Notes under the pieces: generated by a model
What the model saw: only the letters and a program-made list of their open reading frames with translations
Told to the model about the DNA's origin: nothing
Databases searched by the model: none
Made by a program: the position numbers and the translations under genes
Assembly: GCF_026151205.1 (NCBI RefSeq)
Contig: NC_087080.1
Span: forward strand, 6,614,797-6,678,796
Source of the DNA: Bolinopsis microptera
Taxonomy: Eukaryota; Ctenophora; Tentaculata; Lobata; Bolinopsidae
DNA length: 64,000 nucleotides
Direction: 5' to 3'
Part shown: piece after piece, positions 13,801 to 24,342 of the stretch
Position numbering within the stretch: the first letter of the stretch is position 1
How the letters are laid out: each line of letters opens with the position of its first letter

Positions 13801-16800
13801 ATCGAGATCAAAGATTTCTCGCCAAGAAATATATTAAAATATCGAATCTCCATCGCCGTTCTGATAAGAGTTAGAAGAAAATTAGAGTTGGCAGAAAATT
13901 TCTTTGAGCTTGGATCCAGCCATTTTGATCAATATAACTCCCTGAAAATTGAAAGCGGATATAAAATAATTTTAAGTTGGCAGCTCACCCTAATAGGAGT
14001 CAGCCTAGGTATATTAGAAATTGCAGAACCATTATACCCAAGCTGACTGCCAATTTGTACATGTCTGATCACGTGACAGTCAATTTGTACATGCCTAATC
14101 ACGATTACCTGGTTAATAAGTATAGCCGCCAAGTAATCTCTTCTCTCGCTTGCTTGCATTACTCGACCGGCTGACTGGACAGCTATTTTACTGTCTTTGT
14201 CTGAGTTATTTGATTATTTTTGATTTGCATTCTGATTAGTTGTCAATTGTTCTGGATTTAAGAATACTTTGATATCAATATTGGATGTTCAAAGTTTAAT
14301 TTTCGCATGGCGGTTTTCAGTTTCGTCAATAAACATCATATTCTGTTACAATATTTCCTGACATAACTTCATTCTTCAAGAAATGTTGATTATCTCTAAT
14401 TACGATATTCACAATTATTCATCACAAAAACCCTGAATCTCATAATCAACAGCTGCACAAGACGTCAAACCGGTCTAACCCGCTCGACCAATCAGCGGCG
14501 TTTTGCTACGTCCACGTGACATCCACCCACCAATCACATACTTGGCACTCGTCATCTGATACATGACCTCAATTTTCATCTTAATATATGTTAAATCATG
14601 GCAAACTATACCGGGCTTCGCAGTTGCCCAGTCGAATCAAATTTCACTGTACCACGTGACAAGACGGACCGCCCACGTGCCCTCCAGTGCCTGTCACGTG
14701 GGCAATCGAATCGAGAGTGAAAATTTGCAGAACTGTGCAGATCTGTGGGCACCGATCGCGAGCTCCACATTGCGAGCTTGACGAAGCGCTGGTCACTACA
14801 TCCCGACTCTGCTGCTCGAGCTGTAGATACATCGGCCTATCTGTTGACAGGCCGCTGACACACTTCTAATGTTTTGGTCAGGTGACCCCCAGCTCCGTTC
14901 CCAACTGGCCAGTTCCTCGGACAAAGTCCACTGGTTGGCCGTTGGTGTGTATCCAGGCACTGAGAGGTCAGCAATTTGTAATACCCTGTATTTTATAGCA
15001 TATAAAACACTTGTCTTCCTTCCGCAGAGCTGTTACTCTGGCGCACTACGCTACAGTTAAAAGTCTTGCCAGGTTTTTGTCATGAACCGCGGGGATGTCA
15101 AATTAATTACACTACATATGCTGTACCCTCGTGTGGCGAGAGTTCTGTCCATTGCCCATTATTGAGTGCCTCCTATTAGTGCACCTTGCTTTTGCGTCAT
15201 TTGGACTTTACTTTTTGTTATAAACCTACTAATGGGCGTCACCCCAAAACTTTATATTGCTTCTTTGTAGCCTTTGATCGGAGGTTGATATGCCTAGGGT
15301 TTTATTGTAAGCTAGATATTAACACCGTGCCACGGTTATTCGTAGGGAAATGAGTTTTGTGCCCGAGCCGGACATCCGAGTTTTTGAAGAATATTACACC
15401 GGACTCAAGTCAGAACGCAGCTCAACATCAGAGGCCGGCCCCCTGCTGCTGGTCGAGGACGGTCAAGAAGTAGATATTACAGTCAACGATGAAAAATCAG
15501 TCGATATTCCAGTAAGCGACGAACAAACAATCGAGATCCCATCAAATGAGGATGAAGTGGTCGATATTCCGCCTAATAATGAACAAGCAATCAACATTCC
15601 ATCATCTGATGAACAAGCAATCGCTATTCCTTCCATTCATGAACAAACAGCCACTCTTACATCCAAGGATGAACAATCAATTGATATTCCAACGAAGGAT
15701 GAACAAGTAACCAATATTCCATCTTCTGATAAACAAGCAATGGATGTTCCCTCCATTGATGAACAAGCAGTGGATTTTCCCTCCATTGATGAACAAGCAG
15801 TGGATATTCCATCTTCTGATGAACAAGCAGTGGATTTTCCCTCCATTCATGAACAAACAATCGCTATTCCATCCATTCATGACCAAACAGCCAATCTTAC
15901 ATCCAAGGATGAACAATCAATTGATATTCCAACCAAGGATGAACAAGTAACGAATATTCCATCTTCTGATGAACAAGCAGTGGATATTCCATCTTCTGAT
16001 GAACACGCAGTGGATGTTCCCTCCATTGATGAACAAGCAGTGGATATTCCATCTATTGATGAACAAGGAGTGGATATTCCATCTTCTGATAAACAAGCAG
16101 TGGATGTTTCCTCCATTGATGAACAAGTAACCAATATTCCATCTTCTGATGAACAAGCAGTGGATATTCCATCTTCTGATGAACGAGCAGTGGATATTCC
16201 ATCTTCTGATGAACAAGCAGTGGATATTCCATCTATTGATGAACAAGCAGTGGATATTCCATCTTCTGATGAACAAGCAGTGGATATTCCATCTTCTGAT
16301 GAACACGCAGTGGATGTTCCCTGCATTGATGAACAAGTAACCAATATTCCATCTTCTGACGAAAAAACAGTGGATATTCCATCTATTGATGAACAAGCAG
16401 TGGATATTCCATCCAAGGATGAAAAATTTCTCGATATTACATCCATTGATGTACAAGCAATCGATATTCCATCCAAGGATGAACAAGCAATCAGTATTCC
16501 ATCTGATGTCGAACAGATAATTGATGATCCCGCTACTTATGAACAATCAGCCAATATTCCATTCAACGGCGAACAAATAATTGACATTTCTGTAAAAGAT
16601 GAGAATGTGTCTGATGAATATTCTGCGGCAGTACCATGCAAAGATCAGCTGGTCATTCAACAAAATATCGTTGATATTCGAATCAACGATGAGAAAGAAA
16701 CCATCAAGAAACTCGCAGATGATGGTATTCAAGTCTCTGATCACGGCTTAGCTGTAGACCCTGTTTCTGAAAAGGTTGACGATGAGCAAGATTTTGAAAA

Positions 16801-19800
16801 AGTAATTGTCAAAGATCAGGGCGTTGTCCAGCCTGACGTTCAAATAATTGAGGATCATCAGTTGGCAGCTCCAAATGTCGAGGATATGCAAACTACAAAC
16901 GAACAAGTTGATGATGGTCTTGATGAGGATAAAAATGTTGACATAACGATTGTCGAGGATAAAAATGTTGACATGACGATTGTCGAGGATGAGGAAGCCA
17001 ATTATCATAAAGCTATTACCAGAACTAGACCAGACCGTGGCTCATTGGGGCCATTAATCAACGAAAAGATATTTTTTAGACGCCACGAATCGGAAGAAAT
17101 ATCTCCGGTTCTAGGCGAACTGCCATTTACCCACATTGCCCCATCCAGGTTGAACCTCCAAACCAGTAATGCTAGCTGGGAAGAAAAAACTCCAACCAAC
17201 GCTAACAGACACAGCTTCGGAGAGGACACTCGTTACAGTTTAGGCAGTGCTCCTCGGTTTAGCGTGGGAAGCGACCCCAGGTACAGTGTATGCAGTGAGG
17301 CAAGATACAGCATGTGCAGTGATCCTGGGTCTCTTGAGAGCTCTGGTAGTGACATTCACAGGATTTTACTGGAGCGCATTCCATCCTTCCAGGTGTCAGT
17401 GTCAGGACCAGAGGACGATAGTGGCTCTGCCAATAACTCCCCTCGTCGTGACATCTCCTGCACCAAAACACCCACCAACAACCCATCTTTGGTCGACCAA
17501 TTCCCCTCTCCTCAACTCCGGATCCGCCGGAGTTTCCCACGCTCCCGACCCGTCTCCGGGGACCCTTTATCCAACTATAGTGTGATCCCTCGCCGGAAAG
17601 ACTCCTACTTCCCACCCCATCTCCTGAACTACGGCGAGTACTACTCTGACTCGGAAGATGACCGGTCCTGCTCAGTCACGACCAGTCAGCACGATGAGTC
17701 GGAGGGAAGTGAGGAGGACTACTTTTCTGACAATGTCATGGAACGTCAAACCGCTAATTCGCTCTATTTCATGGCCTACGAGGTGAAGAGGAGACTCAGT
17801 ACTATTCCTGCTGGAGCTGCAGGTTCGTGGAATTTTTGGTTCGTCATGGCCACACATTTTTTAATGATGTCATTTTTCACGGTGATCAAATGAGCGATAT
17901 GTCATGACGACTTGATAAGGCCTGATAAGTTAAGTCATACCGATTTAATCGACAAACAAAATATGTTGTTATTGATCTTGTAAATTAGTAATGCCATAAC
18001 AAACTGTCCAAATTAGGGCTGTCAAGGCAACTTAATGACGTAATAACAATTAAGTGTATTGATGTCAACTAATTGTTGTCAAGGCAACTTAATTGTGGTA
18101 ACTAATTTCATGGTTTGCATGACAACTTCGAGTTGCAATGACAATCTAATATTGTCATAGCAACTTCATGTTTTCATGACATCCTACGTTCGTCATAATA
18201 TCTACTCAGTATCAAGAATTTAACGTCGTTATGGCAACAGCGAAGCCCGGTATCCCTTATTCACATCATATCTTCATCACAGTCTCCACAACTCAAACGT
18301 TTAAATATTTCAAGCACAAAACATTTTTCTACAACAAAATTTAGAACATACATTTTTAGTTTGTACATACCACAGACTGATGATAACGTAAGGACTAAGA
18401 TGTGATGCGGATGCGATGAATCGCATTTCTTGTTTATTATTCCAAACAGCTACCTACTCGTATGAGATACTGTACGATTGTCATGGTAAGCCCCACGATA
18501 TACACGTCATACGTTATAGGATATCAAGGAAAAAGTAGTAGCGATTGTCGCATCAGTGAAACCGTACAAGTTCACAAAATAGTTAGGTCACGGCAATTAC
18601 ATTTGTTGCAGCACATAGTTTCAAATAAGTCATAGTGCAACTCTCAGAATTACCCGATGAAAACATTCCGTCAAAAGGATAGTGAGGGGTAGAGTTTACG
18701 GTCAAATGTGCCGTGCTTGTAAATTTTCAGATAGATCTATTTCGGGAACATTCTAATTTGTTCTCAGGACATACCGGTTTATTAAAAATAACAGCTTTTA
18801 GAAAATATGTGAAGCAATGATGATAAACCGTTTCCAAATTGCTTACGGGATTTATTTTCAGAGTTCCTGTCTATCGAGGTTTCTGGAGAACTCGGAGGAC
18901 ATTTCAGTAAATCTAAGAAAACTCTCGGACAAAGTAAGTTTTTTAAATTAACATTCCGGTTTTTCTATTGCGTTTTTCTTTCAAGGATTGACAAAACAAG
19001 TTAGAAATTCTCATTTTACTGTACGATGTATGAAGGATTTATCATGTACGGGGTGGCCCTGATATTAAAATATGGCTTCCCAAAGATATAATTCAACAAT
19101 ATGTGTAGAGTTTCCCATTTATTGTAGGATATTGCAACATCTATTTCGGGCCACCCTGTATATGACATAATGTGGGTACATAAGTTGCACTCAGGCATCA
19201 AATTAGACCCCTTAATGCCCCTTGCAGTGGAAGCCCCTGAATATCCCTGAATATCCACGTTTATTGTTTTATTCTCGGTTACCAAAAGTACCCAAAATTG
19301 CAGAGATCTAGCACTTAATAAAATGTGTTATCAGCACTATCGGCACTATCTTCACACTGGTAGAACTACGTCTTGCGATCTCAGATTAGCAGTAACTAAT
19401 AATGTATACTCTGTATATACTCTATATATACTCTATATATAGAATATATATATATATATACTCTGCACACTCGCTTGACATTTGATACTCTCTTTACCTC
19501 GGTTATACTACAAATGGTATCCTGAACATATGGTATTGTCAACTTTACTGATTAATAAGAGAATTAGGTATCTGGAATGTCTGCGGAGGATGGTTTGAAA
19601 TACTTGAATTTTCTGGGATGAGGCCTCTTCGTGAGGTTAGAAGTGGCTGCTCGGGGTACTTTCTGAAGATAGACAAAGCAGTATAGAGCTTTATATTTGT
19701 CTAGAGCTTTATATTCTATTCCTGTTTATATTCTATCATAAAAACTGTTTTTAACTTTAATTGCATTTTCGTACGTGAAGGCCAAGGAGTCAGGTTTAAT

Positions 19801-22289
19801 CGGCACTTTACGTCCTCTACAAAAGACGGATGTTGTACATTTTATCATTAAATCCTTGATTCCCAAAACGCCGCGCGTGAGTTGGTAACATTCTAATTTT
19901 TCTGGTAGTAAATAAAATTTTAGGAGTAAATAAAAATGACATACTCAGTTGTAATTAATCTTAGTAAAAGGCCTAAAAGCATGGGAACATCGATTATACT
20001 TTTTATTTTCTCTACCATTTATCTGTTTCATTTTGTCCACTCTAACTTGTTTTGTCGAGAGCCAATTGTCAAAGCCTTTATTTGATATTTCTCAAACTAA
20101 TTCTAGTAAAAGCACCAATCAAGCGATAAGAGGTGTAGTATTCCACACGGTCTAGCCCCAATCCTCATCTCCTTGAAAAAATAACATTTCATATCTGAAG
20201 TGGTGAAACATTTGAGGTTGCGACCTTTCATGGATACAGATTATACTAATACAGTCTGCCAGAGGAAGTTGTTAGCGGCCGATTAAACGTCAAGCTGCTA
20301 CCCTGTTACTATTTTAGTATCAACAAACGTCACACATAACCCTATCTGAAGTCTGGTCAAACTAGCATGACTGAACAATTGATTAGCTATCTCACTAGAT
20401 TATGTTTTAAAAGTCACTTCCAGAACCGATCAAATTGTGGCCAGCCTGTAATTTAACATAGTTGATAGTACTGTCATTGTCACTATTGTATTAAATATCG
20501 GCTATTTAGTAATAGATAGCGTATTGAATAGTAGATAATATGTTGTAAATAGATAACGACTAGTATAGTGGGTTTAACAGAAGTGAAGCCTTTCTTGTTC
20601 AAATAATTCAGGCAGCAATATCTTGGAACTTCCACTTGAACGGAACTACCAGAAAGGTTTTATTTTGCTCAAATTCAGCAAAAAAATTCAACATCTTCTC
20701 CGTAGTAATTTCCACTGAAAAATGAAATCCAAATTCTAAATATCACGCCGTATTCTTCTCTGAAAATATTGTCTATCATAAGAAAAATATGTTGAAGTCC
20801 TACGGCATGCAGTGTGATGGGGTGGAGCTCATCGCGATACAGTAATAACGCAAATGATAAAAATAGAACACCTGTTAAAAGTTGGCCTTGTATGTACAAC
20901 ACAATGTACTGGATATTATTATTATGCTTAGCGTGTACGATAATGACTGGTTCACATCACTCCTGCCAACACAACTGAGTCCGGTGAAATTTATCACGTG
21001 GTTTCCCTTATATGGTAATAACCAGTCACGTGGTTTCCCTTATATGGTAATATAAGGTCACGTGGTTTCCCTTATATGGTCATGATCACTCGCCAGCAGC
21101 CGACGGTAAAATTACTGTCCAGGATTATCTAATATTATCTAATATATGTGGCGTGTATATTAATTCATGTACCTTACACGATCGTTGGAAACTGCCAAAA
21201 TTGTGATAAGGAGTACATCTGGTGACCTTAGAAAGGCCGTGATTTGTGACTACCAACAAAGAACGATCCGTGGATTACGTGGATTATTTACCTTCTCCCT
21301 GCCGTAACATTTGTACGATGTTCTACACGCTCTATGCGCTGCTTAGCACACTGCCAGTTAGCATTAATTAGAACTCTGGTGAAAACTTCCTTATAAGGAA
21401 GTAACCTGTCACGTGGTTTCCCTTATATGGTGGTATCCAAATCACGTGTCTCCCCGTATTCGGTCATGACGAGACGGGCAAGTTCGGTAGGAAAAGGGTA
21501 TTAGTGTCTGAAGAAATGGCGTTGGCAGTTGGAACGAATCACTTACTCGCTTATTTTAGCCGGACTGTTTGAGTGGACGGAATGTTATTATATAGGATCG
21601 TCGTTACTTCACTTCTCTGTAATTTAGTGTATTTCACGTTCCTGATGTTCTAATATTTGTAACTTAATCCTTTATAAATTGTAGTTTTTCACATCCTAGA
21701 TTCATCATCCCCGTGATATCATAATGTCATAATGTGAGGACAGTTTATTTACTTTTTGAAAATCCACCCCTGAGTAAATATCTGGAGTCTACACCTAACA
21801 ATTTACAAGCGAGGCATACCAACCGAACTTTCCAGAAAGCCACGGATGATTTGTTGCTGTCTCATTGCCTCACACCCAATTTGACCTCATATTACCTCAT
21901 ATTACTGAGGTGTGTACCAGAGTCCACACACTGGTGTCACTAGTTCTCCTTTGTTTTGGGTTCCTTCTCAATAAGCTTGTCTAGATCGTGGTGGTGTTAA
22001 TTACTGACTAACTATAGTTATGCCGCATTGATATGTTTTTTTTTCTTGCTTTTCTCGGATTTCTAGCAGACAGTTGTTTTGAGGCTATACGAGAATGTCT
22101 ACATGATAATTGATAAAATATTATGTCAGTAATCGGTTTTACGCCTTTAACTCAGGAACCCACTTAAGAGTATATGACCGGTTTGTTATCGTTGATATCT
22201 ACCGGTTTTGCTGCTTTTCTCCCTCTTCTAACCAACATTGTGTTAATTTACAGGTTTTTAACCTTGACACCTGGAATTTCAGAGCATGA
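1821..22289 (+). CDS. Gene A: acidic protein with ~38 tandem 10-residue repeats (7 exons)
   Basis: Seven exons join in a consistent phase chain: 1821-1894, 2079-2178, 10592-10652, 14882-14966, 15346-17782, 18862-18933 and 22254-22289 (2865 nt, 954 residues plus stop). Every border is GT-AG and each phase matches the next. The N-terminus is Ser/Thr/acid-rich (MSQIGARRSAIGEESEPC). The next 100 residues look structured (SSDKVHWLAVGVYPGTER), then EPDIRVFEEYYTGLKSE, then the long repeat. The C-terminal part is rich in Ser, Arg and acidic residues and ends in a predicted amphipathic helix (SVNLRKLSDKVFNLDTWNFR). The spliced form has no signal peptide or membrane segment. I do not recognise the family, so no function is given. 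Weakest points are the 17782 donor and the last two exons. CArG sites precede exon 1. Confidence 0.6.
2079..2178 (+). CDS. Gene A exon 2
   Basis: The acceptor is TTGTTACAG, then one base completing Arg and 33 codons (ASGTWRDSGIDTISSTYTSI and on to DEETDEYR), with a GTGAGT donor in phase 0. Composition is Ser/Thr/acid-rich like exon 1. The intron before it is 184 nt. Confidence 0.62.
2179..10591 (+). other. Large intron 2 of gene A, no recognised gene
   Basis: This 8.4-kb stretch holds only short, AT-driven open frames, and I saw no coherent exon or element in it. A direct repeat near 2401-2435 contains two CACGTG E-boxes 18 bp apart, and a third CACGTG lies at about 2689. The remainder looks like unique intronic sequence. 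Small uncatalogued exons or old repeats could be missed by eye. Confidence 0.4.
10592..10652 (+). CDS. Gene A exon 3
   Basis: The acceptor CTCTTTTCAG is followed by 20 codons (GQRPLSPLANSYASFELPTE) plus one base, with a GTTTGT donor. Phase 0 in matches exon 2 and phase 1 out matches exon 4. It is only 61 nt and lies 8.4 kb from exon 2, so assignment rests on phase, Ser/Pro-rich composition and a good acceptor. Confidence 0.5.
12348..12412 (+). repeat. 13-bp tandem repeat, five copies
   Basis: The unit GCTCTGTGACCTC is repeated five times, with one C-to-T change in the fourth copy. It is non-coding and intronic. Confidence 0.9.
13378..13482 (+). repeat. (ACTCAC)n microsatellite
   Basis: About 17 uninterrupted copies of the hexamer CACACT, then a short CA-rich tail up to about 13530. 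It creates an artefactual Ser-Val frame on the minus strand. Confidence 0.95.
14488..14700 (+). promoter_or_regulatory. E-box and CCAAT-box cluster, possible internal promoter of gene A
   Basis: CACGTG occurs at 14513, 14653, 14674 and 14695 (another at 14070), and CCAAT at 14488 and about 14531, in a locally GC-richer stretch 180-390 bases before exon 4. Clustered E-boxes with CCAAT boxes are typical of metazoan promoters. An alternative start producing a shorter gene A protein is only an inference. Confidence 0.35.
14882..14966 (+). CDS. Gene A exon 4
   Basis: The acceptor TTTTGGTCAG is followed by two bases completing Gly, then 27 codons (DPQLRSQLASSSDKVHWLAV and on to GVYPGTE), and a GTCAGC donor in phase 2. 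This part of the protein has the most fold-like composition (hydrophobics and Trp). Confidence 0.55.
15346..17782 (+). CDS. Gene A exon 5, giant repeat exon
   Basis: The acceptor TTATTCGTAG is followed by G (completing Arg), Glu and then the ATG at 15350, so that ATG is probably internal. The frame is open to 17893. The exon encodes EPDIRVFEEYYTGLKSE, ~38 ten-residue units, a spaced acidic segment, then R-Y-S-[LVM]-[GC]-S repeats (RYSLGSAPRFSVGSDPRYSV) and a Ser/Arg/acid-rich tail. I place the donor at GAG|GTGAAG (17783) because it is phase 0, as exon 6 needs. If not spliced, the frame runs on 37 codons to a hydrophobic end (FWFVMATHFLMMSFF) resembling a tail anchor. A weaker phase-1 donor, GTTCGT, is at 17823. 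Confidence 0.75.
15460..16620 (+). repeat. Coding 30-bp minisatellite, ~38 units
   Basis: The unit encodes DEQAVDIPSS, with variants such as DEQAVDFPSI, DEQVTNIPSS and DEQSIDIPTK. Higher-order blocks are duplicated: segments near 15655-15845 and 15895-16030 share the same variant order, and 16140-16320 is nearly homogeneous. Because 30 is divisible by three, antisense frames also stay open. Confidence 0.95.
17894..18861 (+). other. Intron 5 of gene A with degenerate GTCATGGCAACTT-like repeats
   Basis: Between 18020 and 18245 the motif TGTCAAGGCAACTTAAT occurs twice exactly. Looser copies follow (GTCATAGCAACTTC, GTTATGGCAACAGC). These resemble RFX half-sites (RGCAAC) but could simply be a decayed satellite. 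Nothing else was recognised. Confidence 0.35.
18862..18933 (+). CDS. Gene A exon 6
   Basis: The acceptor TTTATTTTCAG is followed by 72 nt (24 codons, S-S-C-L-S-R-F-L-E-N-S-E-D-I-S...) ending in a strong GTAAGT donor, phase 0 on both sides. The frame gives a leucine-patterned helix. A second frame is also open but leads to an immediate stop in exon 7, so the first is preferred. Confidence 0.5.
19049..19158 (+). mobile_element. 110-bp mariner-type MITE
   Basis: The sequence starts with CGGGGTGGCCC and ends in GGGCCACCCTG, giving terminal inverted repeats of about 11 bp. It is flanked by TA on both sides (19047-48 and 19159-60), the target duplication of Tc1/mariner elements. It has no coding capacity. 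The termini resemble the CAGGGTG end of the mariner remnant at 34794. Confidence 0.65.
20995..21448 (+). promoter_or_regulatory. Array of paired E-box and CArG sites
   Basis: Three 32-bp units (from 20995, 21027 and 21059) and a fourth at 21410 each contain CACGTGGTTTCCCTTATATGG, that is, an E-box (CACGTG) and 5 bases later a perfect CArG box (CCTTATATGG). A fifth CArG with a palindromic core, CCTTATAAGG, is at 21389, and a lone CACGTG at 21443. Fixed spacing in four copies could mean an enhancer or just a tandem repeat. It lies in intron 6 of gene A, whose promoter also has CArG boxes. Confidence 0.5.
22254..22289 (+). CDS. Gene A exon 7 (stop codon)
   Basis: A long pyrimidine tract with a CTAAC branch-like motif precedes TTTACAG. 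The next 11 codons (VFNLDTWNFRA) and TGA continue the phase-0 frame of exon 6. A different frame is open longer (FLTLTPGISEHEVSVHE) up to a GTAAGG donor, so this may be an internal exon in another phase. Confidence 0.4.
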   Translation, partial: VFNLDTWNFRA

Positions 22290-22315
22290 AGTATCTGTCC
22301 ATGAAGTAAGGCAGG

Positions 22316-22450
22316 TTACCACTTGAGCTTGGTTACCACTTGGTTACCACTTGGTTACCAGGTTACTAGGTTACCGGGTTACCACTTGAGCTTGGTTACC
22401 ACTTGGTTACCACTTGGTTACCAGGTTACTAGGTTACTAGGTTACCAGGT
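22316..22450 (+). repeat. Compound GGTTACC tandem repeat
   Basis: Two ~62-bp superunits, each made of GGTTACCACTT and GGTTACTAG subunits, begin just after the presumed exon 7. Confidence 0.85.
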
Positions 22451-22700
22451 TATAACTGCACTTGAGCTTGCAATGGAGAAATACGAGAATGTCCACTTAA
22501 TAAATTACATCAGTAGTTGGCTAGCGCCGTTTACACAGGGCCTTTGAGTGTCATTTCTTATTTTCTAAACAGATCTGTGTCGTGTTACCTTCAGATTTCC
22601 ATGAGTTGTTTATACGTATTTCAAAGTATAAGTTGTCGTTTTGACCGAGGTTAATAATGTGTAATGTGTATCCATCACCATTCAGCAGTCTCAGTACTAT

Positions 22701-22770
22701 TGGTAACTATTGGTAACTATTGGTAACTATTGGTAACTATTGGTAACTATTGGTAACTATTGGTAACGAT
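22701..22770 (+). repeat. 10-bp tandem repeat, seven copies
   Basis: The unit TGGTAACTAT is repeated seven times; the last copy has one change. Confidence 0.95.
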
Positions 22771-23779
22771 ACTTACTGCTGCTTTTAATCTCTAAAGGAT
22801 AAAGTATTTGAGTTTCCCAGCCGTTAACCCCGCCCTGAAGATGACGTCAGTACTTCACTATATAGCAATATAAAGTGACGTTTATCTAGGTACTTAACGC
22901 TCAGCAGTGCCGATTTGACGGGTATGAAAATCTAAATAGTCCTTGCGAACCTGAAGTGACTGAATAGAGGGCAATCGCGCTATTTAATGAGCTTATACTA
23001 ACTCTTTTTATTGTACTCATGTTCCGTGTGTTACGTATCTTGTCATGTTTTCCCTGTTGGACGCCTTCCTAAAGTTTGTGCTCTGTTGTGAGTTGTAATT
23101 AACCCGCATTCAAGCTGATCGTTCCTCGAGGTTTACCGTTCAGACGACGCTTACATTTTCTAATTTCAACGGCCGTCGAAAACATGCTGTGTAAACGTTT
23201 TTCCAGAATATTCCTAAGTATTCCGGAACTGCAGTGTGCGCAGGTTGGGGTAATTATGAATGTCAAATTTTCGCCTTGCATATTACATTATTACACGAAT
23301 TTTATTCACAGTTAAATTTCAACACTTATAATGTACTGCCTTTTCATTGCGAGAAGTGGCTCGAATCGTGCTGACTGCTGCTGTGTCAGCGCGTTCGTTT
23401 AGAAAACATTGGTCCACATTTAATTCACATTCTTGACATGCTTTCGATGTCCACACTTGGCAAAACTTCGTGCTTTAGACATTTTTAATAATGCTTCACC
23501 ACAAATTACCATTGACATTCCAAGTCCATGCGAAAGGCAGTCTGGAACTTTACTTATGAGGCATATATTCAATATTTGACCAGATATTATATTCATTTCT
23601 TTGTACTTACAGGCTTGTCGAGAGCTTTTCAAGACGACTTTGTACAACTTTAATAATCGGCTCTGCTCTGCTGTTTCTCTTAAACTTGTTCATAACAAAT
23701 TTTTAAACTTTAACTTTAAGATTTACTGAGCAGATTTACTGCTGTTCAGATATTTTAACGCCGGTGCCTATAGATCTGT

Positions 23780-24058
23780 CACGTGACGGCGCTCAACCAA
23801 TCAGCTTCCAGTATTGACCAATGAAACCCCAGAATCACCCTCACGTGTCAAAACAAACATGGTCCACCTCCCCACCAGTATCCAGACCTACAGTTAACTA
23901 CCAGTTTATTGTAAGTTGGCTCGTGTAACAATAAAATACCTGGGCCACGATTGGTTCGTCTGACTGTGTAGACTGAGCAGCAGCCTGTGATTGGACGTTT
24001 TTACTGAGTACCTGTCTTGTGATTGGCTCGTTTGACTGAGTACTCGGACGGTAATTGG
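23780..24058. promoter_or_regulatory. Orphan CCAAT-box array with E-boxes
   Basis: CCAAT lies at 23797 and 23818. Inverted CCAAT (ATTGG) lies at 23950, 23990, 24022 and 24054, the last three spaced 32 bp apart. CACGTG is at 23780 and 23842. Six NF-Y-type sites at regular spacing are typical of a promoter, yet no recognised gene starts within 2 kb. A short ATG frame begins near 23870 (MVHLPTSIQTYS). It may drive an unrecognised transcript or be a tandem repeat. Confidence 0.4.
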
Positions 24059-24342
24059 TTAGTGGCTGTCTGATAGCACAGACGTCACAAGGTCGGGTTT
24101 GCTACTATACGCTGCCAGGTCTCCCGTCTCGGTAAAAACAGTGTACGTCTGTCATCACCTTACTCCAACTTAGGCGAATGGGTTTCCGCGTGTAGCCCGG
24201 GGTAATTAGTAAGAATTGGGGATGAAGTAATTTTGTTACTGATTCGCTGTGGCTAACCTCGGTTTCTCACTCAAAAGCAAAAAAAGAATCAATACGCTGG
24301 AACTAATGTTGAACAGAATCGATATTAAAAAGTTTCAGAACT

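Larger units (their letters stand above)
10653..14881 (+). other. Intron 3 of gene A (simple repeats, possible internal promoter)
   Basis: This 4.2-kb intron contains a 13-bp tandem repeat (12348-12412), a hexanucleotide array (13378-13482), a short TAG trinucleotide run near 11843 and the E-box/CCAAT cluster at 14488-14700. No further exon was convincing. Confidence 0.4.
18934..22253 (+). other. Intron 6 of gene A
   Basis: This 3.3-kb intron carries the small MITE at 19049-19158, a TATA-rich run near 19400-19460 and the E-box/CArG array at 20995-21448. No exon was seen. Confidence 0.4.
22290..24342. other. Intergenic: tandem repeats and orphan promoter-like region
   Basis: This region lies between the proposed end of gene A and the 3' end of the RING gene. 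It contains the repeats at 22316-22450 and 22701-22770 and the CCAAT array at 23780-24058. Two minus-strand frames (23099-23281, 23420-23647) have fairly protein-like composition, but no splice support or recognisable family. Confidence 0.4.

Noticed and set aside
14563-14660. ACCGGGCTTCGCAGTTGCC word shared with 18234 (inverted) and 52285
   Set aside because: Similarity is limited to about 20 bases at each place, too short to define an element by eye.
15877-16546. Long minus-strand open frames (199 and 209 codons) opposite gene A
   Set aside because: They are shadows of the 30-bp coding repeat; a period divisible by three keeps every stop-free frame open.
22316-22770. CRISPR-like direct repeats
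   Set aside because: The repeats are contiguous without unique spacers, so they are ordinary tandem repeats in a eukaryotic genome.
23099-23647. Two minus frames with protein-like composition beside the CCAAT array
   Set aside because: No conserved motif or splice sites could be found; kept only as a note on the intergenic region.
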